From JBDSLU01 sp039916225 (lineage in GTDB: Bacteria; Acidobacteriota; Vicinamibacteria; Vicinamibacterales; Vicinamibacteraceae): 40,119 nt of DNA. This document shows, piece after piece, positions 1-9,232 of this stretch. Position 1 is the first letter of the stretch, and every line of letters starts with the position of its first letter. A model generated the notes under the pieces. The model was not told where the DNA came from, ran no database searches, and saw only the letters and a list, made by a program, of their open reading frames with translations. The stretch is from contig JBDSLU010000123.1 of the NCBI GenBank assembly GCA_039916225.1, positions 1-40,119 of the forward strand. The letters are read 5' to 3'. Both the position numbers and the translations under genes were made by a program.

Positions 1-3000
1 GGATCCTACGACCTGAAGGCGTCGCTCGCCGGCTTTCGTGAGCACAAGCAGACCGCCGTCGCGGTCACGGCCGGCAACCCGGTGCGCGTCAACATCGCGC
101 TCACCGTCGGTTCGCTCACCGAGACGGTGCAGGTCGCGGCGGACACCACGCTGCTGCAGACCGACAAGGCGGATCTCTCGACGCAGCTCAGCTCGAAGGA
201 AATCACGACCCTTCCGCTGAACCAGTATCGGAACTACCAGGCGCTCCTGAACCTGGTACCCGGCGCGACGCCGGCGCAGTTCCAGAACGCCGAGATCGAC
301 TCGCCCGGCCGGTCGCTCCGCACCTGGGTCAACGGCACCCAGCCGAACAGCAACGCGACCCGCATCGACGGCGCCGTCTCGGTCAACATCTGGCTGCCGC
401 ACCACGTCGGCTACGTCCAGCCGGCCGAGACCATCGAGACGGTCAACGTCTCGACCAACAGCTTCGACGCGGAGTACGGCATGGCCGGCGGCGCCTCGGC
501 GAGCGTCGTCACCAAGTCGGGCACCAACGAGGTGCGTGGATCGGCGTTCTGGTTCGGCAACAACGACAAGCTGAACGCCAACTCGTACTTCAACAACGCC
601 TTCAGCCGGGCCAAGGATCCGCTGACGCGCAACATCTACGGCGGCACGGTCGGCGGCCCGGTGATGCACAACAAGCTGTTCTACTTCGGGTCGTTCGAGC
701 GCTTCGCCGACAAGCGCGGCTCGCTGGCCAACTACGCGGTGCCGACGGCGCGGATGCGCACGGGCGATTTCGGCGAAGTGGCGGCCGCCTACTCGACGTT
801 CCGCCTCTACAACCCGGCGACCGGCGGGGCCGGCGGCGTCGGCCGCGAGCTGTTCCCGAACAACACGATTCCGGCGTCGATGATCAATCCGGTGTCGCGT
901 TCTGTGCTCGACTACTTCCCGCTGCCGAACACGGCCGCCGACCTCAACTCGAACCAGCTGGCCGACGACTACCAGCAGTTCCGCGAGGTCCAGGCCGATC
1001 GCGACAACTACGACCTGAAGATGACGTGGCAGCGCAACGCCTCGCATTCGGTGTGGGGCAAGGTGTCGATGCTCGACGCCGAGGTCATCGACAACTTCTC
1101 GCTCGGCTTCGACGAAGGCAGCCTCGGTGATACGCGCGTCTATGTGGTCGGCCTTGGCCACACCTGGACGCTCAGCCCGACCCTGGTCCTCGACGGCAAC
1201 TTCGGCGCCAACATCCAGAACCAGACAGTGACTGGACCCGACTACGGCGACGATCTCGGCCTGGGTCTTGGCATCCGCGGCTCGAATGGCACCGACATCC
1301 GTCAGAGCGGTCTGCCCTTCTTCGACGCCGGCTACCAGATCGGCACGACGCCGAACTGGATGCCGCTGTTCCGCAAGGAGCGCAGCTACACCTTCAGCAC
1401 GGCCGTCACCAAGGTCTTCAAGAGCCACGATGTGCGGCTCGGCGTCGACGTCGTGCGGCACGCGCTGAACCACATCCAGGCGGAGTTCGGCGACATCGGC
1501 GGCGTCCGCGGCGGCTTCCGCTTCAACGGCACGGTCACCGGCGTCCCCGGGTACACGCCGCAGCTGTGGAACACGTTCGGCACCTTCCTGCTCGGCCTGC
1601 AGACCTACGGCGGCAAGGACGTGCAGACGGAAGAGATGACCGGCCGAGAGTGGCAGAGCGCCATCTACCTGCGCGATCGCTGGAACGTCAGCCCGAACCT
1701 GACCGTCAGCGCCGGCCTGCGCCTCGAGAACTACCCGCTCATGACCCGCGCCGACCGCGGCCTCGAACGGCTCGACCTGAGCACCTACGAGGTGCTGATC
1801 GGCGGCGTCGGCAACACGCCGGATGACGTCGGCATCCAGATGAAGCATTGGTACGTCGCGCCCCGTCTCGGCGCGATGTATCGCATGGGCGAGAAGGCGG
1901 TCGCTCGCGTCGGCTACGGGCGCACGATCAACCCGCTGCCGTGGTCGCGTCCGATGCGCGGCTCGTTCCCGCAGGACATCTTCTTCAACCGGACCGCCGA
2001 TCAGTTCACCTGGCTCGGGACGCTGCAGGACGGCATCCCGGCGGTGCCGATTCCGGATCTGAGCTCGGGGCGCGTCCCGCTGCCGCGCGGCGTCTTCATG
2101 CGCACGCCGAACCCGACCGACGTCGATCGCGGCATCATCCAGCAGTGGAACGCCGCCTACGAGTACCGCCTGCCTGGTGACATCGCGGTGGAAGTGGCCT
2201 ACGTCGGCACGCGCACCGACGGCGGCTACGCCGACCTCAACGTCAACTACGGCACGCCGGGCGGCGGCAATGCATCGCGGCAGTACTTCGCCATCGCCGG
2301 CACGACCGCGATCAACGACTGGGCGGCTCGGACCAGGAGCCGCTACCACGGTCTCCAGATTGCGGTGAACCGTCCGCTGCGCGATGGCCTGTTGCTGAAG
2401 GGCGCCTACACCTACAGCAAGTCGAAGAACATGGCCGACGAGGACGGCTGGGTCGGTCTGACCTGGAACTCGCCGCTGATGTACGACCAGAACTTCGCGC
2501 TGGCCGGCTTCGACCGTCCGCACGTGGCGCAGTTGGGCTTCGTCTACACGCTGCCCTTCATGGCGACGTCGACGTCGCTGGCCGGGAGACTGGCGCAGGG
2601 TTGGCAGCTCAACGGCGTCCTGTCGGCCTACTCCGGCACGCCATTCTCGGTGGGCGGGACGAACACCGCCCTCGACTGCCAGGGTTGCGGCTCGATCCTG
2701 ATCAACTACAACGGCGATTCGGCGCCGACGGGTGAAGCCGGTGCCGCCGGCGTGCCGTGGTACCCCGTCGCCAACTTCTCGCAGCCGACTGGGGCCAATG
2801 TGGGCGGCTTCGGCAACACCGGCCGGAACTTCTTCCGCCGCCCGGGCATCTGGAACGTCGACCTCTCGGTCTTCAAGACGTTCCAGGTCGGCCGGTGGCG
2901 TCCCGAGTTCCGGCTGGAGATGGCCAACGCCTTCAACCACACGACGTGGGGAGCCCCGGTGACCTCGTTCACCGCCAACAACTTCATGCAGTTCGTGCCC

Positions 3001-3084
3001 CAGAGCACGGTGATCGACGGCACCAACCAGCAGAACACGCCGGGACCGCGGCGTATCCAGATCGGGCTGCGCACGCAGTTCTGA
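1..3084 (+). CDS. Oar-like TonB-dependent receptor, 5' end outside window
   Basis: This is an outer-membrane beta-barrel protein that would import a large or scarce substrate using TonB energy; the substrate is unknown. The reading frame is open from base 1, so the gene starts upstream and 1027 residues are visible. The first ~35 residues are the end of a carboxypeptidase-regulatory-like (CarboxypepD_reg) domain (YDLKASLAGF, then LTVGSLTETVQV), followed by a plug domain (TLPLNQYRNYQALLNLVPG; RIDG; AEYGMAGGASASVVTKSGTNE) and a long barrel. The C-terminus IQIGLRTQF ends in Phe, the usual outer-membrane insertion signal. This architecture is that of the Oar/SusC-like receptors expanded in Acidobacteriota. 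An intrinsic terminator follows 25 nt after the stop, so it is probably not co-transcribed with the next gene. Confidence 0.93.
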   Translation, partial: GSYDLKASLAGFREHKQTAVAVTAGNPVRVNIALTVGSLTETVQVAADTTLLQTDKADLSTQLSSKEITTLPLNQYRNYQALLNLVPGATPAQFQNAEIDSPGRSLRTWVNGTQPNSNATRIDGAVSVNIWLPHHVGYVQPAETIETVNVSTNSFDAEYGMAGGASASVVTKSGTNEVRGSAFWFGNNDKLNANSYFNNAFSRAKDPLTRNIYGGTVGGPVMHNKLFYFGSFERFADKRGSLANYAVPTARMRTGDFGEVAAAYSTFRLYNPATGGAGGVGRELFPNNTIPASMINPVSRSVLDYFPLPNTAADLNSNQLADDYQQFREVQADRDNYDLKMTWQRNASHSVWGKVSMLDAEVIDNFSLGFDEGSLGDTRVYVVGLGHTWTLSPTLVLDGNFGANIQNQTVTGPDYGDDLGLGLGIRGSNGTDIRQSGLPFFDAGYQIGTTPNWMPLFRKERSYTFSTAVTKVFKSHDVRLGVDVVRHALNHIQAEFGDIGGVRGGFRFNGTVTGVPGYTPQLWNTFGTFLLGLQTYGGKDVQTEEMTGREWQSAIYLRDRWNVSPNLTVSAGLRLENYPLMTRADRGLERLDLSTYEVLIGGVGNTPDDVGIQMKHWYVAPRLGAMYRMGEKAVARVGYGRTINPLPWSRPMRGSFPQDIFFNRTADQFTWLGTLQDGIPAVPIPDLSSGRVPLPRGVFMRTPNPTDVDRGIIQQWNAAYEYRLPGDIAVEVAYVGTRTDGGYADLNVNYGTPGGGNASRQYFAIAGTTAINDWAARTRSRYHGLQIAVNRPLRDGLLLKGAYTYSKSKNMADEDGWVGLTWNSPLMYDQNFALAGFDRPHVAQLGFVYTLPFMATSTSLAGRLAQGWQLNGVLSAYSGTPFSVGGTNTALDCQGCGSILINYNGDSAPTGEAGAAGVPWYPVANFSQPTGANVGGFGNTGRNFFRRPGIWNVDLSVFKTFQVGRWRPEFRLEMANAFNHTTWGAPVTSFTANNFMQFVPQSTVIDGTNQQNTPGPRRIQIGLRTQF

Positions 3085-3108
3085 TCGGCGTCCCTCGTGG
3101 GACCGGGC

Positions 3109-3149
3109 CGGGCCGCCGCGACCCCCTTGGGCGGCGGCCCGTTTCGTTT
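3109..3149 (+). terminator. Intrinsic terminator after the TonB receptor
   Basis: A perfect 11-bp GC stem (CGGGCCGCCGC at 3109-3119, GCGGCGGCCCG at 3131-3141) with an 11-nt loop is followed directly by TTTCGTTT. This is the clearest rho-independent terminator in the window. It separates the receptor from the quinoprotein gene. Confidence 0.85.
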
Positions 3150-3262
3150 CCGGGCGCCGGCTGGTTCGCCGCTCGCCCGCAACAGACCGACGCCTCCGCC
3201 TTCGGCTCGGCGTTCGGTTCGTTTCCGCGACGTCGGCGTGCGGCTCGTTTTCCCGGATGGCC

Positions 3263-3268
3263 GATAAT
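3263..3268 (+). promoter_or_regulatory. -10-like GATAAT, 6 nt before ATG (leaderless start)
   Basis: GATAAT (3263-3268) matches the bacterial -10 consensus at five of six positions and ends 6 nt before the ATG at 3275. No Shine-Dalgarno sequence precedes that ATG. The same spacing recurs before four other genes in the window, and it favours 3275 over the in-frame ATG at 3257, which lies upstream of the hexamer. Confidence 0.5.
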
Positions 3269-3274
3269 GGCTCC

Positions 3275-5242
3275 ATGCTCCGGGCCACATTCGGGATCGT
3301 GATGGTGGGGGTCGCGCTGCTCGGCGCGGCCCTCGACGCGCAGGCACAGCCGCAAGCCGCCGGCCGGCGCACGTTCGAGACGCGCTGCGCCGTCTGTCAC
3401 GGCGCCGACGGTTACGGCGGCGACACCGGGCCGTCGATCATCTTCCGGCTGCCGCTGCTCAAGGACGCCGACCTGATCACGCTGCTCCATGACGGCCGGC
3501 CCGCCAAGGGCATGCCGCCGCAGCCGATGCCGGTCGCCGACCGGACCGCGCTGACGCGCTACCTCCGGGCCATCGAGCGGCGCGAGCCGCCGCTCGTCCG
3601 CACCACGCTCCAGACCACCGACGGCCGCACCCTCGACGGCGTCATCCTCAACCAGGGCCTCGACGACCTGCAGCTGCGCACCGACGACAAGCGCGTGCAC
3701 CTGCTGCGGCGGTCGGGCGAGCGGTTCCGCCCGGTGACGTCCGACGCGGGGTGGCCGACTTACAACGGCGACCCCGGCGGTAACCGCTACACGACCTCGA
3801 AGCAGATTGACCCGTCGAACGTCGGCCGCCTGGCGCCGGCCTGGCTGTTCAGCGTGCCCGAGGCCGGCAACCTGCAGGTCACGCCAGTGGTCGTCGACGG
3901 GATCATGTACGTGACCGCGCCGAACGAGTGCTATGCGCTCGACGCCGGCAGCGGCCGCCAGCTGTGGCGCTACAAGCGATCGCGGACGCCGGGCCTGACC
4001 TCCGGAAACTCGAACCGCGGCGTCGGTGTCGCCGGCGATCGCGTGTTCATGGCCACCGACCATGCCCACGTCCTCGCCCTGAACCGCTTCACCGGCGAGC
4101 TGCTGTGGGACACCCCGATGGCGGACTGGCGCCAGAACTACGCCGCCACGTCGGCGCCGCTGCCGGCCGGCAACCTGGTGATCTCCGGCGTCACCGGCGG
4201 CGAGCATGGCGCCAACGGCTTCGTCGTCGCCTTCGACCAGGACACCGGCAAGGAGGCATGGCGCTTCTGGACGGTGCCGAAGCCGGGCACGCCCGGCTCC
4301 GAGACCTGGAAGGGCAAGGACAGCGAGCACGGCGGCGCGCCGACGTGGTTCACCGGCAGCTACGATCCGGATCTCGACCTCGTCTACTGGCCGACCGGCA
4401 ACCCGGGCAAGGAATACAACGGTGTCGATCGCGAGGGCGACAACCTCTACGCCTCGTGCATCCTGGCCCTCGATCGCAAGACCGGCACGCTCAAATGGCA
4501 CTACCAGTTCACGCCACACGACCTGTGGGACTGGGATGCGACGCAGACGTCGGTGCTGGTCGACGCCGACTGGCAGGGCTCGCCGCGCAAGCTCATGCTG
4601 CACGCCGATCGCAACGGCTTCTTTTACGTCTTCGACCGCGCGACTGGCGAGCGGCTGCTCTCGACGCCGTTCGTCAAGAACCTGACCTGGGCCACTGGCA
4701 TCGGCGCCGACGGGCGTCCGATCCGCCTGCCCAACCAGAACCCGTCACCGGAAGGCACCCGCGTGTGCCCGTCGCAGGACGGCGCCACCAACTGGTTCGC
4801 CCCGTCGTTCAGCCCGCAGACCGGTCTCTACTACGTGCAGACGTTCGAGAAGTGCAGCGTCTACAGCACGACCCCGCAGGGGGCGTGGGAGGCGGGCAAG
4901 CCGTACCTGGGCGGCTCGCAGCGCATCCTGCAGGAGGATCCGACGCCGCAGCGGATCCTGCGCGCGCTCGACATCCGCACCGGCAAGACGACGTGGGAGC
5001 TGCCGCAGAAAGGCCCGGCCATCTCGTGGGGCGGCACGCTGACGACGGCCTCGGGCCTGGTCGTCGTCGCCGAGGACGGCGGCGCCCTCATGGCCGTCGA
5101 CGCCACCACCGGCGCGCCGCTGTGGTCGTTCCAGACCAACGCCACCTGGCGCGCTTCGCCGATGAGTTATACCTTCGACGGCCGGCAGCACATCGCCATC
5201 GCCGCCGGCGCCAACATCCTGTCGTTCGCGTTGCCGAAGTAG
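3275..5242 (+). CDS. Cytochrome c-PQQ-dependent dehydrogenase fusion
   Basis: This is probably a periplasmic quinohemoprotein that oxidises an alcohol or sugar with PQQ and passes electrons to its own heme. With the ATG at 3275 the protein has 655 residues and starts with a normal signal peptide (MLRATFGIVMVGVALLGAALDAQA); the ATG at 3257 would add six unlikely residues. A small cytochrome c domain carries one heme site, CAVCH at residues 38-42. From about residue 155 a PQQ propeller follows (WPTYNGDPGGNRYTTSKQI, YALDAGSGRQLWRYKR, DRKTGTLKWHYQFTPHDLWDWD). The HDLWDWD stretch is where the catalytic Asp of this family lies. Heme-first order is the reverse of the type II alcohol dehydrogenases, where the heme is C-terminal. 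The mutarotase-like gene follows after 7 nt, suggesting a sugar substrate, but this is inference. Confidence 0.88.
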   Translation: MLRATFGIVMVGVALLGAALDAQAQPQAAGRRTFETRCAVCHGADGYGGDTGPSIIFRLPLLKDADLITLLHDGRPAKGMPPQPMPVADRTALTRYLRAIERREPPLVRTTLQTTDGRTLDGVILNQGLDDLQLRTDDKRVHLLRRSGERFRPVTSDAGWPTYNGDPGGNRYTTSKQIDPSNVGRLAPAWLFSVPEAGNLQVTPVVVDGIMYVTAPNECYALDAGSGRQLWRYKRSRTPGLTSGNSNRGVGVAGDRVFMATDHAHVLALNRFTGELLWDTPMADWRQNYAATSAPLPAGNLVISGVTGGEHGANGFVVAFDQDTGKEAWRFWTVPKPGTPGSETWKGKDSEHGGAPTWFTGSYDPDLDLVYWPTGNPGKEYNGVDREGDNLYASCILALDRKTGTLKWHYQFTPHDLWDWDATQTSVLVDADWQGSPRKLMLHADRNGFFYVFDRATGERLLSTPFVKNLTWATGIGADGRPIRLPNQNPSPEGTRVCPSQDGATNWFAPSFSPQTGLYYVQTFEKCSVYSTTPQGAWEAGKPYLGGSQRILQEDPTPQRILRALDIRTGKTTWELPQKGPAISWGGTLTTASGLVVVAEDGGALMAVDATTGAPLWSFQTNATWRASPMSYTFDGRQHIAIAAGANILSFALPK

Positions 5243-5249
5243 GAGCCCG

Positions 5250-6218
5250 ATGCGTATCCTTCTCCTCATGTTGCTGGCCGCACTCCAAGCGGGGAGCCCC
5301 GCCCCCGACGCACCCACCACGACCATCACCAATGGACGCCTGCGCGCGACGGTCTACCTGCCCGACGCCAAGACCGGCTACTACCGCGGCGCGCGCTTCG
5401 ACTGGGCCGGTCAGGTGTCGAGCCTGACCGCCAACGGCCACGAGTACTTCGGCCAGTGGTTCGAGCAGTACGACCCGACCCTTCACGACGCCATCCAGGG
5501 ACCGGTCGAGGAATTCCGGACCGGCGACAGCGCCCTCGGCTACGCCGAAGCGGCGCCGGGCGGCACCTTCGTCCGCATCGGCATCGGCGTGCTGCGCAAG
5601 CCGGCGGGCGAGGCGGCTCTGCAGCGCTTCGGGCGCTACGACATCGTCGACGCGGGGAAGTGGACGACGAAGGCCGGCAAGGACCGCGTCGAGTTCGTCC
5701 ACGAGCTGAAGGACGGCACCGGCTACGCCTACCTCTATCGCAAGGTGTTGCGGCTCGACGGCGACAAGCTGGTCATCGAGCACGAGCTGAAGAACACCGG
5801 CACCAAGCCGATCGTGACGAGCGTCTACAACCACAACTTCTTCACCATCGATCGCAAGACCACCGGCCCCGACAACGTGGTCCGCTTCCCGTTCGAGCCC
5901 AAGGCGGCGCGGCCGCTCAACGGCATGGCCGAGATCCGCGGCCGCGAACTGGCCATCTCCCGTCCCTTCGAAGCCAAGGAGAACGTCTTCACCGAGCTCG
6001 AGGGCTTCGGCACGACGGCGTCCGACAACGGCTTCGAGATGGAGAACCGCGCGACCGGCGCCGGCGTCCGCGTGGCGGGCGATCGGCCGCTGTCGAAGCT
6101 GCTCTTCTGGTCGGCCTACAAGACGGTCTGCCCCGAGCCCTACGTCGACGCCAGCGTCGAGCCCGGCCGCACCACGGCGTGGGCGATCACCTACACGTTC
6201 TACTCCGCGAAAAAATAG
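5250..6218 (+). CDS. Secreted galactose-mutarotase-like (aldose epimerase-like) protein
   Basis: The 322-residue product has a signal peptide (MRILLLMLLAALQAGS). Its body resembles aldose 1-epimerase/galactose-mutarotase-fold proteins: an early YYRGARFDWAGQVSSL stretch, then GHEYFGQWFEQYDP and a central VYNHNFFTIDRKTTGPDN region with His residues. An AGGAG ribosome-binding site (5241-5245) overlaps the stop of the preceding dehydrogenase, so the two genes are translationally close and likely one operon. A mutarotase beside a PQQ dehydrogenase would supply the anomer that the oxidase uses. The fold assignment rests on remembered family patterns; I cannot confirm catalytic residues. It could be a non-catalytic carbohydrate-binding member of the fold. 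Confidence 0.7.
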   Translation: MRILLLMLLAALQAGSPAPDAPTTTITNGRLRATVYLPDAKTGYYRGARFDWAGQVSSLTANGHEYFGQWFEQYDPTLHDAIQGPVEEFRTGDSALGYAEAAPGGTFVRIGIGVLRKPAGEAALQRFGRYDIVDAGKWTTKAGKDRVEFVHELKDGTGYAYLYRKVLRLDGDKLVIEHELKNTGTKPIVTSVYNHNFFTIDRKTTGPDNVVRFPFEPKAARPLNGMAEIRGRELAISRPFEAKENVFTELEGFGTTASDNGFEMENRATGAGVRVAGDRPLSKLLFWSAYKTVCPEPYVDASVEPGRTTAWAITYTFYSAKK

Positions 6219-6252
6219 CCAAAGCCGGCCCCGACGTCGCAGTTTCTGCAAG

Positions 6253-6287
6253 TTGCTCGGAGCAAGCTCCGAGCAAGCTCCGAGCAA
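6253..6287. terminator. Hairpin with duplicated right arm between convergent genes
   Basis: TTGCTCGGAGC (6253-6263) is perfectly complementary to GCTCCGAGCAA, which is present twice in a row (6266-6276 and 6277-6287). Either copy can pair with the left arm. The structure lies between the stop of the mutarotase-like gene and the stop of the minus-strand remnant, so a bidirectional terminator is plausible. There is no U-tract. Confidence 0.45.
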
Positions 6288-6290
6288 CGG

Positions 6291-6656
6291 TCAGCGGAAG
6301 GCGTTGACGAGCAGCAGATCGCTGCCGTTGCGGTCGTTGCGGGTGATGAACGCGTAGCGCTCGTCGGCCGAGATCGACAGGCCGACGGGGATCGGGACGA
6401 AGTCGGTCCTGGCCATCTCGCGGATGGCCCCGCTGGCGAAGTCGAGCCGCTTGAGCGTCACTGACGTCGTGCCGGGCACCGGGTTGGTGACGAACCACAG
6501 CGCGTGCTCGGACGCCGCGAACATGCCGATGCGGACGTCCTCGTCGACGAGGACGCTGTCGTCGGTGCCGTCCACCGTGATGCGGTTGATGGCCAGCGGC
6601 TGCGCCATCCCCTGATAGAACAGCCACCGCCCGTCCCGCCAGACCCTCGCGTTGCC
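6291..6656 (-). pseudogene. C-terminal remnant of a PD40/WD40-like propeller protein
   Basis: About 120 codons remain on the minus strand, from the residues ARVWRDGRWLFYQG to the stop at 6291. They look like the last blades of the PD40/TolB-like propellers found in winged-helix regulators or Ser/Thr kinases of Acidobacteriota (SISADERYAFITRNDRNGSDLLLV followed by FR at the C-terminus). Upstream of about 6656 the reading frame continues but encodes unrelated sequence, because it runs antisense into a hydrolase remnant. No start, signal or N-terminal domain is present. I infer a gene truncated by deletion; the short open frame itself is probably not functional. Confidence 0.6.
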
Positions 6657-6659
6657 GGC

Positions 6660-7053
6660 GCCGCTCGCGCTCGAGGGGACCCGTTGGCAGTACCTGCAGG
6701 GCGCCCGACAGCCGCAGCGCATCAGCCCCGATGCCTGGCTCGTCGACCAGGCGCTGCTGGACCGCCCGGGCAACAGGGAAATTCGGCTCCAGCTCTTCTA
6801 CAGCTACCGGACCACCCGCCGCGGTATGCGGAATGGCAGGCCTACTTCCGCCGCTACCAGCGGCCGACGCTGATCGTCTGGGGCCGCAACGACCCGATCT
6901 TTCCCGGCCGAGGGCGCGCATCCCAACACCCGTGACCTGAAGGACGTGGAACTCCACCTCCTCGACACCGGCCATTTCGCCCTTGAGGAAGAAGGTTCGG
7001 CAATCGCCCAACTCATGCGCACGTTCTTCCATCGCACGCTGCGGACGCCCTGA
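6660..7053 (+). pseudogene. Alpha/beta hydrolase C-terminal remnant with two frameshifts
   Basis: The segment reads as the last ~130 residues of an alpha/beta-fold hydrolase of the epoxide-hydrolase/haloalkane-dehalogenase type. LEGTRWQYLQGARQP to LQLFYSYRT is in one frame, PPRYAEWQAYFRRYQRP to TLIVWGRNDPIF in a second, and AEGAHPNTRDLKDVELHLLD to TGHFALEE in the first frame again, ending at the TGA at 7051-7053. The shifts fall at about 6814 (one base missing, ACC-AC-CCG) and at 6900 (one extra T). The catalytic acid region (NDPIF) and catalytic His (GHFALEE) are still recognisable. The nucleophile half of the gene is gone. The 5' end abuts the PD40 remnant head to head, so one deletion could have removed both 5' halves. 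Confidence 0.75.
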
Positions 7054-7187
7054 TGGTTCTGGCCTGGGCCTCCATCTGATTTCCTTTGCAATCAGAGAGT
7101 TCCAGGCGCCGGCGGGGGATGGCTTAAAGGCGGCCTTCGGCTACCCGATTACCAAAGAGCGGTCGCTTGTGCGAGTGCCATAGTCCA

Positions 7188-9221
7188 ATGTCAGATTTCC
7201 GACGTTTCGCTTCCCCCCACAGCGCCCGGCGTCTTCGGGCGCATATCGTCGCCCTGGTGGCCTGGCTGGCCTCGTCGACGGCCGTCTTCGCGCAGTCGAC
7301 CGCCGACCTTACGCGGATCAGCGTCGAGGATCTGATGCGGCTCGAGGTGACCTCGGTCTCGAAGAAGGAACGTCCGCTCGGCACCTCGCCGGCGGCCGTC
7401 TTCGTCCTGACCAACGAGGACATCAGGCGCTCAGGCCTGACCAGCCTGCCCGAGTTGCTCCGGCTCGTGCCGGGCCTGCACGTCGCCCGCATCGATGGAT
7501 CGAAGTGGGCGGTCTCGGCGCGCGGCTTCAACGGCCGCTTCGCCAACAAGCTGCTGGTCCTGGTCGACGGCCGCACCGTCTACTCGCCGCTTTACTCCGG
7601 CGTCTACTGGGACGAGGTCGACGTGCCGCTCGGCGATATCGAGCGCGTCGAGGTGATTCGCGGTCCCGGCGCGACGATGTGGGGCGCCAACGCCGTCAAC
7701 GGTGTCATCAACGTCATCACCAAGGATGCCGGGGCGACGCAGGGCACCAGCCTGTCGCTGACCACCGGTTCCGAGGATCGCATTGCCGCCAGTGCCCGCT
7801 ACGGCGGGACGCTCGGCAACGGCCTCTCGTGGCGGGCGTGGGGCAAGGCCTTCGATCGCGGGCCGCTGGCCCGGCCGGACGGCAGCGCCGCCTCCGACGG
7901 CTGGCGCATGGGTCGGGCCGGCTTCCGCGCCGACTACCGGCCGAACGACACCGACGACGTGACGCTGCAGGGCGACCTGCACTCGGGCCACGAGGATCAG
8001 ACCTCGGCCGCGCTCCTCTACAGCGCGCCTTACCGGCAGCTCTTCGACGAGCGCGCCGACGTCGACGGCCGCAACCTTGTCGCGCGCTGGACGCGGACGC
8101 ACTCGCCGCAGTCGGAAACCAGCCTGCAGGTGTTCACCGACCACACCCGCCGGAGCGAGTCGCTGATCGGTCACACGCGCAGCACGCTGGACATCGACTT
8201 CCAGCACCGGCAGGCACTGGGCCGCCGCCACGACCTGGTCTGGGGCCTCGGCTACCGCCGCGGGCATTCGCTGCTCACCAACAGCGACCTGGTCTTCTTC
8301 GCCGACACGGATCACCGTGAGTGGCTGGCCAGCGCGTTCGCCGAAGACGAGATCCAGCTCGCGCCCGAGCGCCTGACGCTGACGCTCGGCATGAAGGTCG
8401 AGCGCAACGTCTACAGCGGCGTCGAACTGCAGCCCAACGTCCGCGCGATGTGGTCCGTGTCTTCGCGCGACTCGATCTGGACGGCGATCACGCGTGGCGT
8501 GCGCACGCCGTCGCTGCTCGAGAACGGCGCCAACGTCAAAGTTGCCGCAACTCCCGGTCCGCAGGGTCTGCCGGCCGTGATCACCGTGATCGGCAACGGG
8601 ACGCCCGACGTCGAGAGCCTGTGGGCGACCGAGGTCGGCTACCGGCGCCACTGGTCGGCGGTCTCGCTCGACGTGTCCGCCTTCCGCAACAACTACGGCA
8701 GCCTGTTCTCGTTGAACCCGGGGGCGCCGGAGCTGGTCATGGAGCAGACGCCGTTCATCCGCGTGCCCTATTTCATTGACAGCGCGCTGCATGGCCGCGC
8801 CTACGGCGTCGAGGGTTCCGGCACATGGCGCGTGCGTCAGGGCTGGACGCTGACCGCCGGCTACACCTTCCTCGACCTCGCCCTGACCTCCGATGGCGTC
8901 GAACAGCCCGGGTTGAGCTTCGAGTCGACGGAAGACGATTCACCGAAGCATCAGGTGGTGCTGCGCTCGCTGACCTCGTTCGGCCGGCGGTGGGAAGCCG
9001 ACGCGTCGCTGTTCCTGCGCAGCGCCTCTGACGAGGACCGCGTGCCGGCAGCGGCGCGGCTCGACCTGCGGGCCGGCTATCGCGTCTCGGATCGGCTGAC
9101 GGTCAGCGTCGCCGGCACCAACCTGCTGGACGCGCACCACTTCGAATTCCTGAGCGTCCTCAACGAAGAGATTACCCAGCCGCGGCGTAGCGTCTCGCTG
9201 CAGACCGCCTGGTCGTTCTAG
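7188..9221 (+). CDS. TonB-dependent receptor (colicin I/siderophore-receptor type)
   Basis: This 677-residue outer-membrane receptor has a signal peptide ending around VFAQ, then a plug domain starting near residue 35 (ISVEDLMRLEVTSVSKKERP; AAVFVLTNEDIRRSG; LPELLRLVPGLHVARID; RVEVIRGPGATMWGANAVNG) and a barrel ending in SLQTAWSF. Unlike the other receptors here it lacks a CarboxypepD_reg domain and resembles FepA/CirA-like or vitamin-type receptors. I chose the ATG at 7188; an in-frame TTG at 7167 would add seven residues ahead of the signal peptide. The YfiR-like gene begins 11 nt after its stop, followed without gap by a histidine kinase, so all three are probably one transcript. Substrate unknown. 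Confidence 0.92.
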   Translation: MSDFRRFASPHSARRLRAHIVALVAWLASSTAVFAQSTADLTRISVEDLMRLEVTSVSKKERPLGTSPAAVFVLTNEDIRRSGLTSLPELLRLVPGLHVARIDGSKWAVSARGFNGRFANKLLVLVDGRTVYSPLYSGVYWDEVDVPLGDIERVEVIRGPGATMWGANAVNGVINVITKDAGATQGTSLSLTTGSEDRIAASARYGGTLGNGLSWRAWGKAFDRGPLARPDGSAASDGWRMGRAGFRADYRPNDTDDVTLQGDLHSGHEDQTSAALLYSAPYRQLFDERADVDGRNLVARWTRTHSPQSETSLQVFTDHTRRSESLIGHTRSTLDIDFQHRQALGRRHDLVWGLGYRRGHSLLTNSDLVFFADTDHREWLASAFAEDEIQLAPERLTLTLGMKVERNVYSGVELQPNVRAMWSVSSRDSIWTAITRGVRTPSLLENGANVKVAATPGPQGLPAVITVIGNGTPDVESLWATEVGYRRHWSAVSLDVSAFRNNYGSLFSLNPGAPELVMEQTPFIRVPYFIDSALHGRAYGVEGSGTWRVRQGWTLTAGYTFLDLALTSDGVEQPGLSFESTEDDSPKHQVVLRSLTSFGRRWEADASLFLRSASDEDRVPAAARLDLRAGYRVSDRLTVSVAGTNLLDAHHFEFLSVLNEEITQPRRSVSLQTAWSF

Positions 9222-9232
9222 GACCACGCTCC

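Noticed and set aside
6253..6287. Third copy of the 160-bp fold-back element
   Set aside because: It shares only GTTGCTCG with the core, and its arms and spacing are different; it is a simple hairpin with a duplicated arm.
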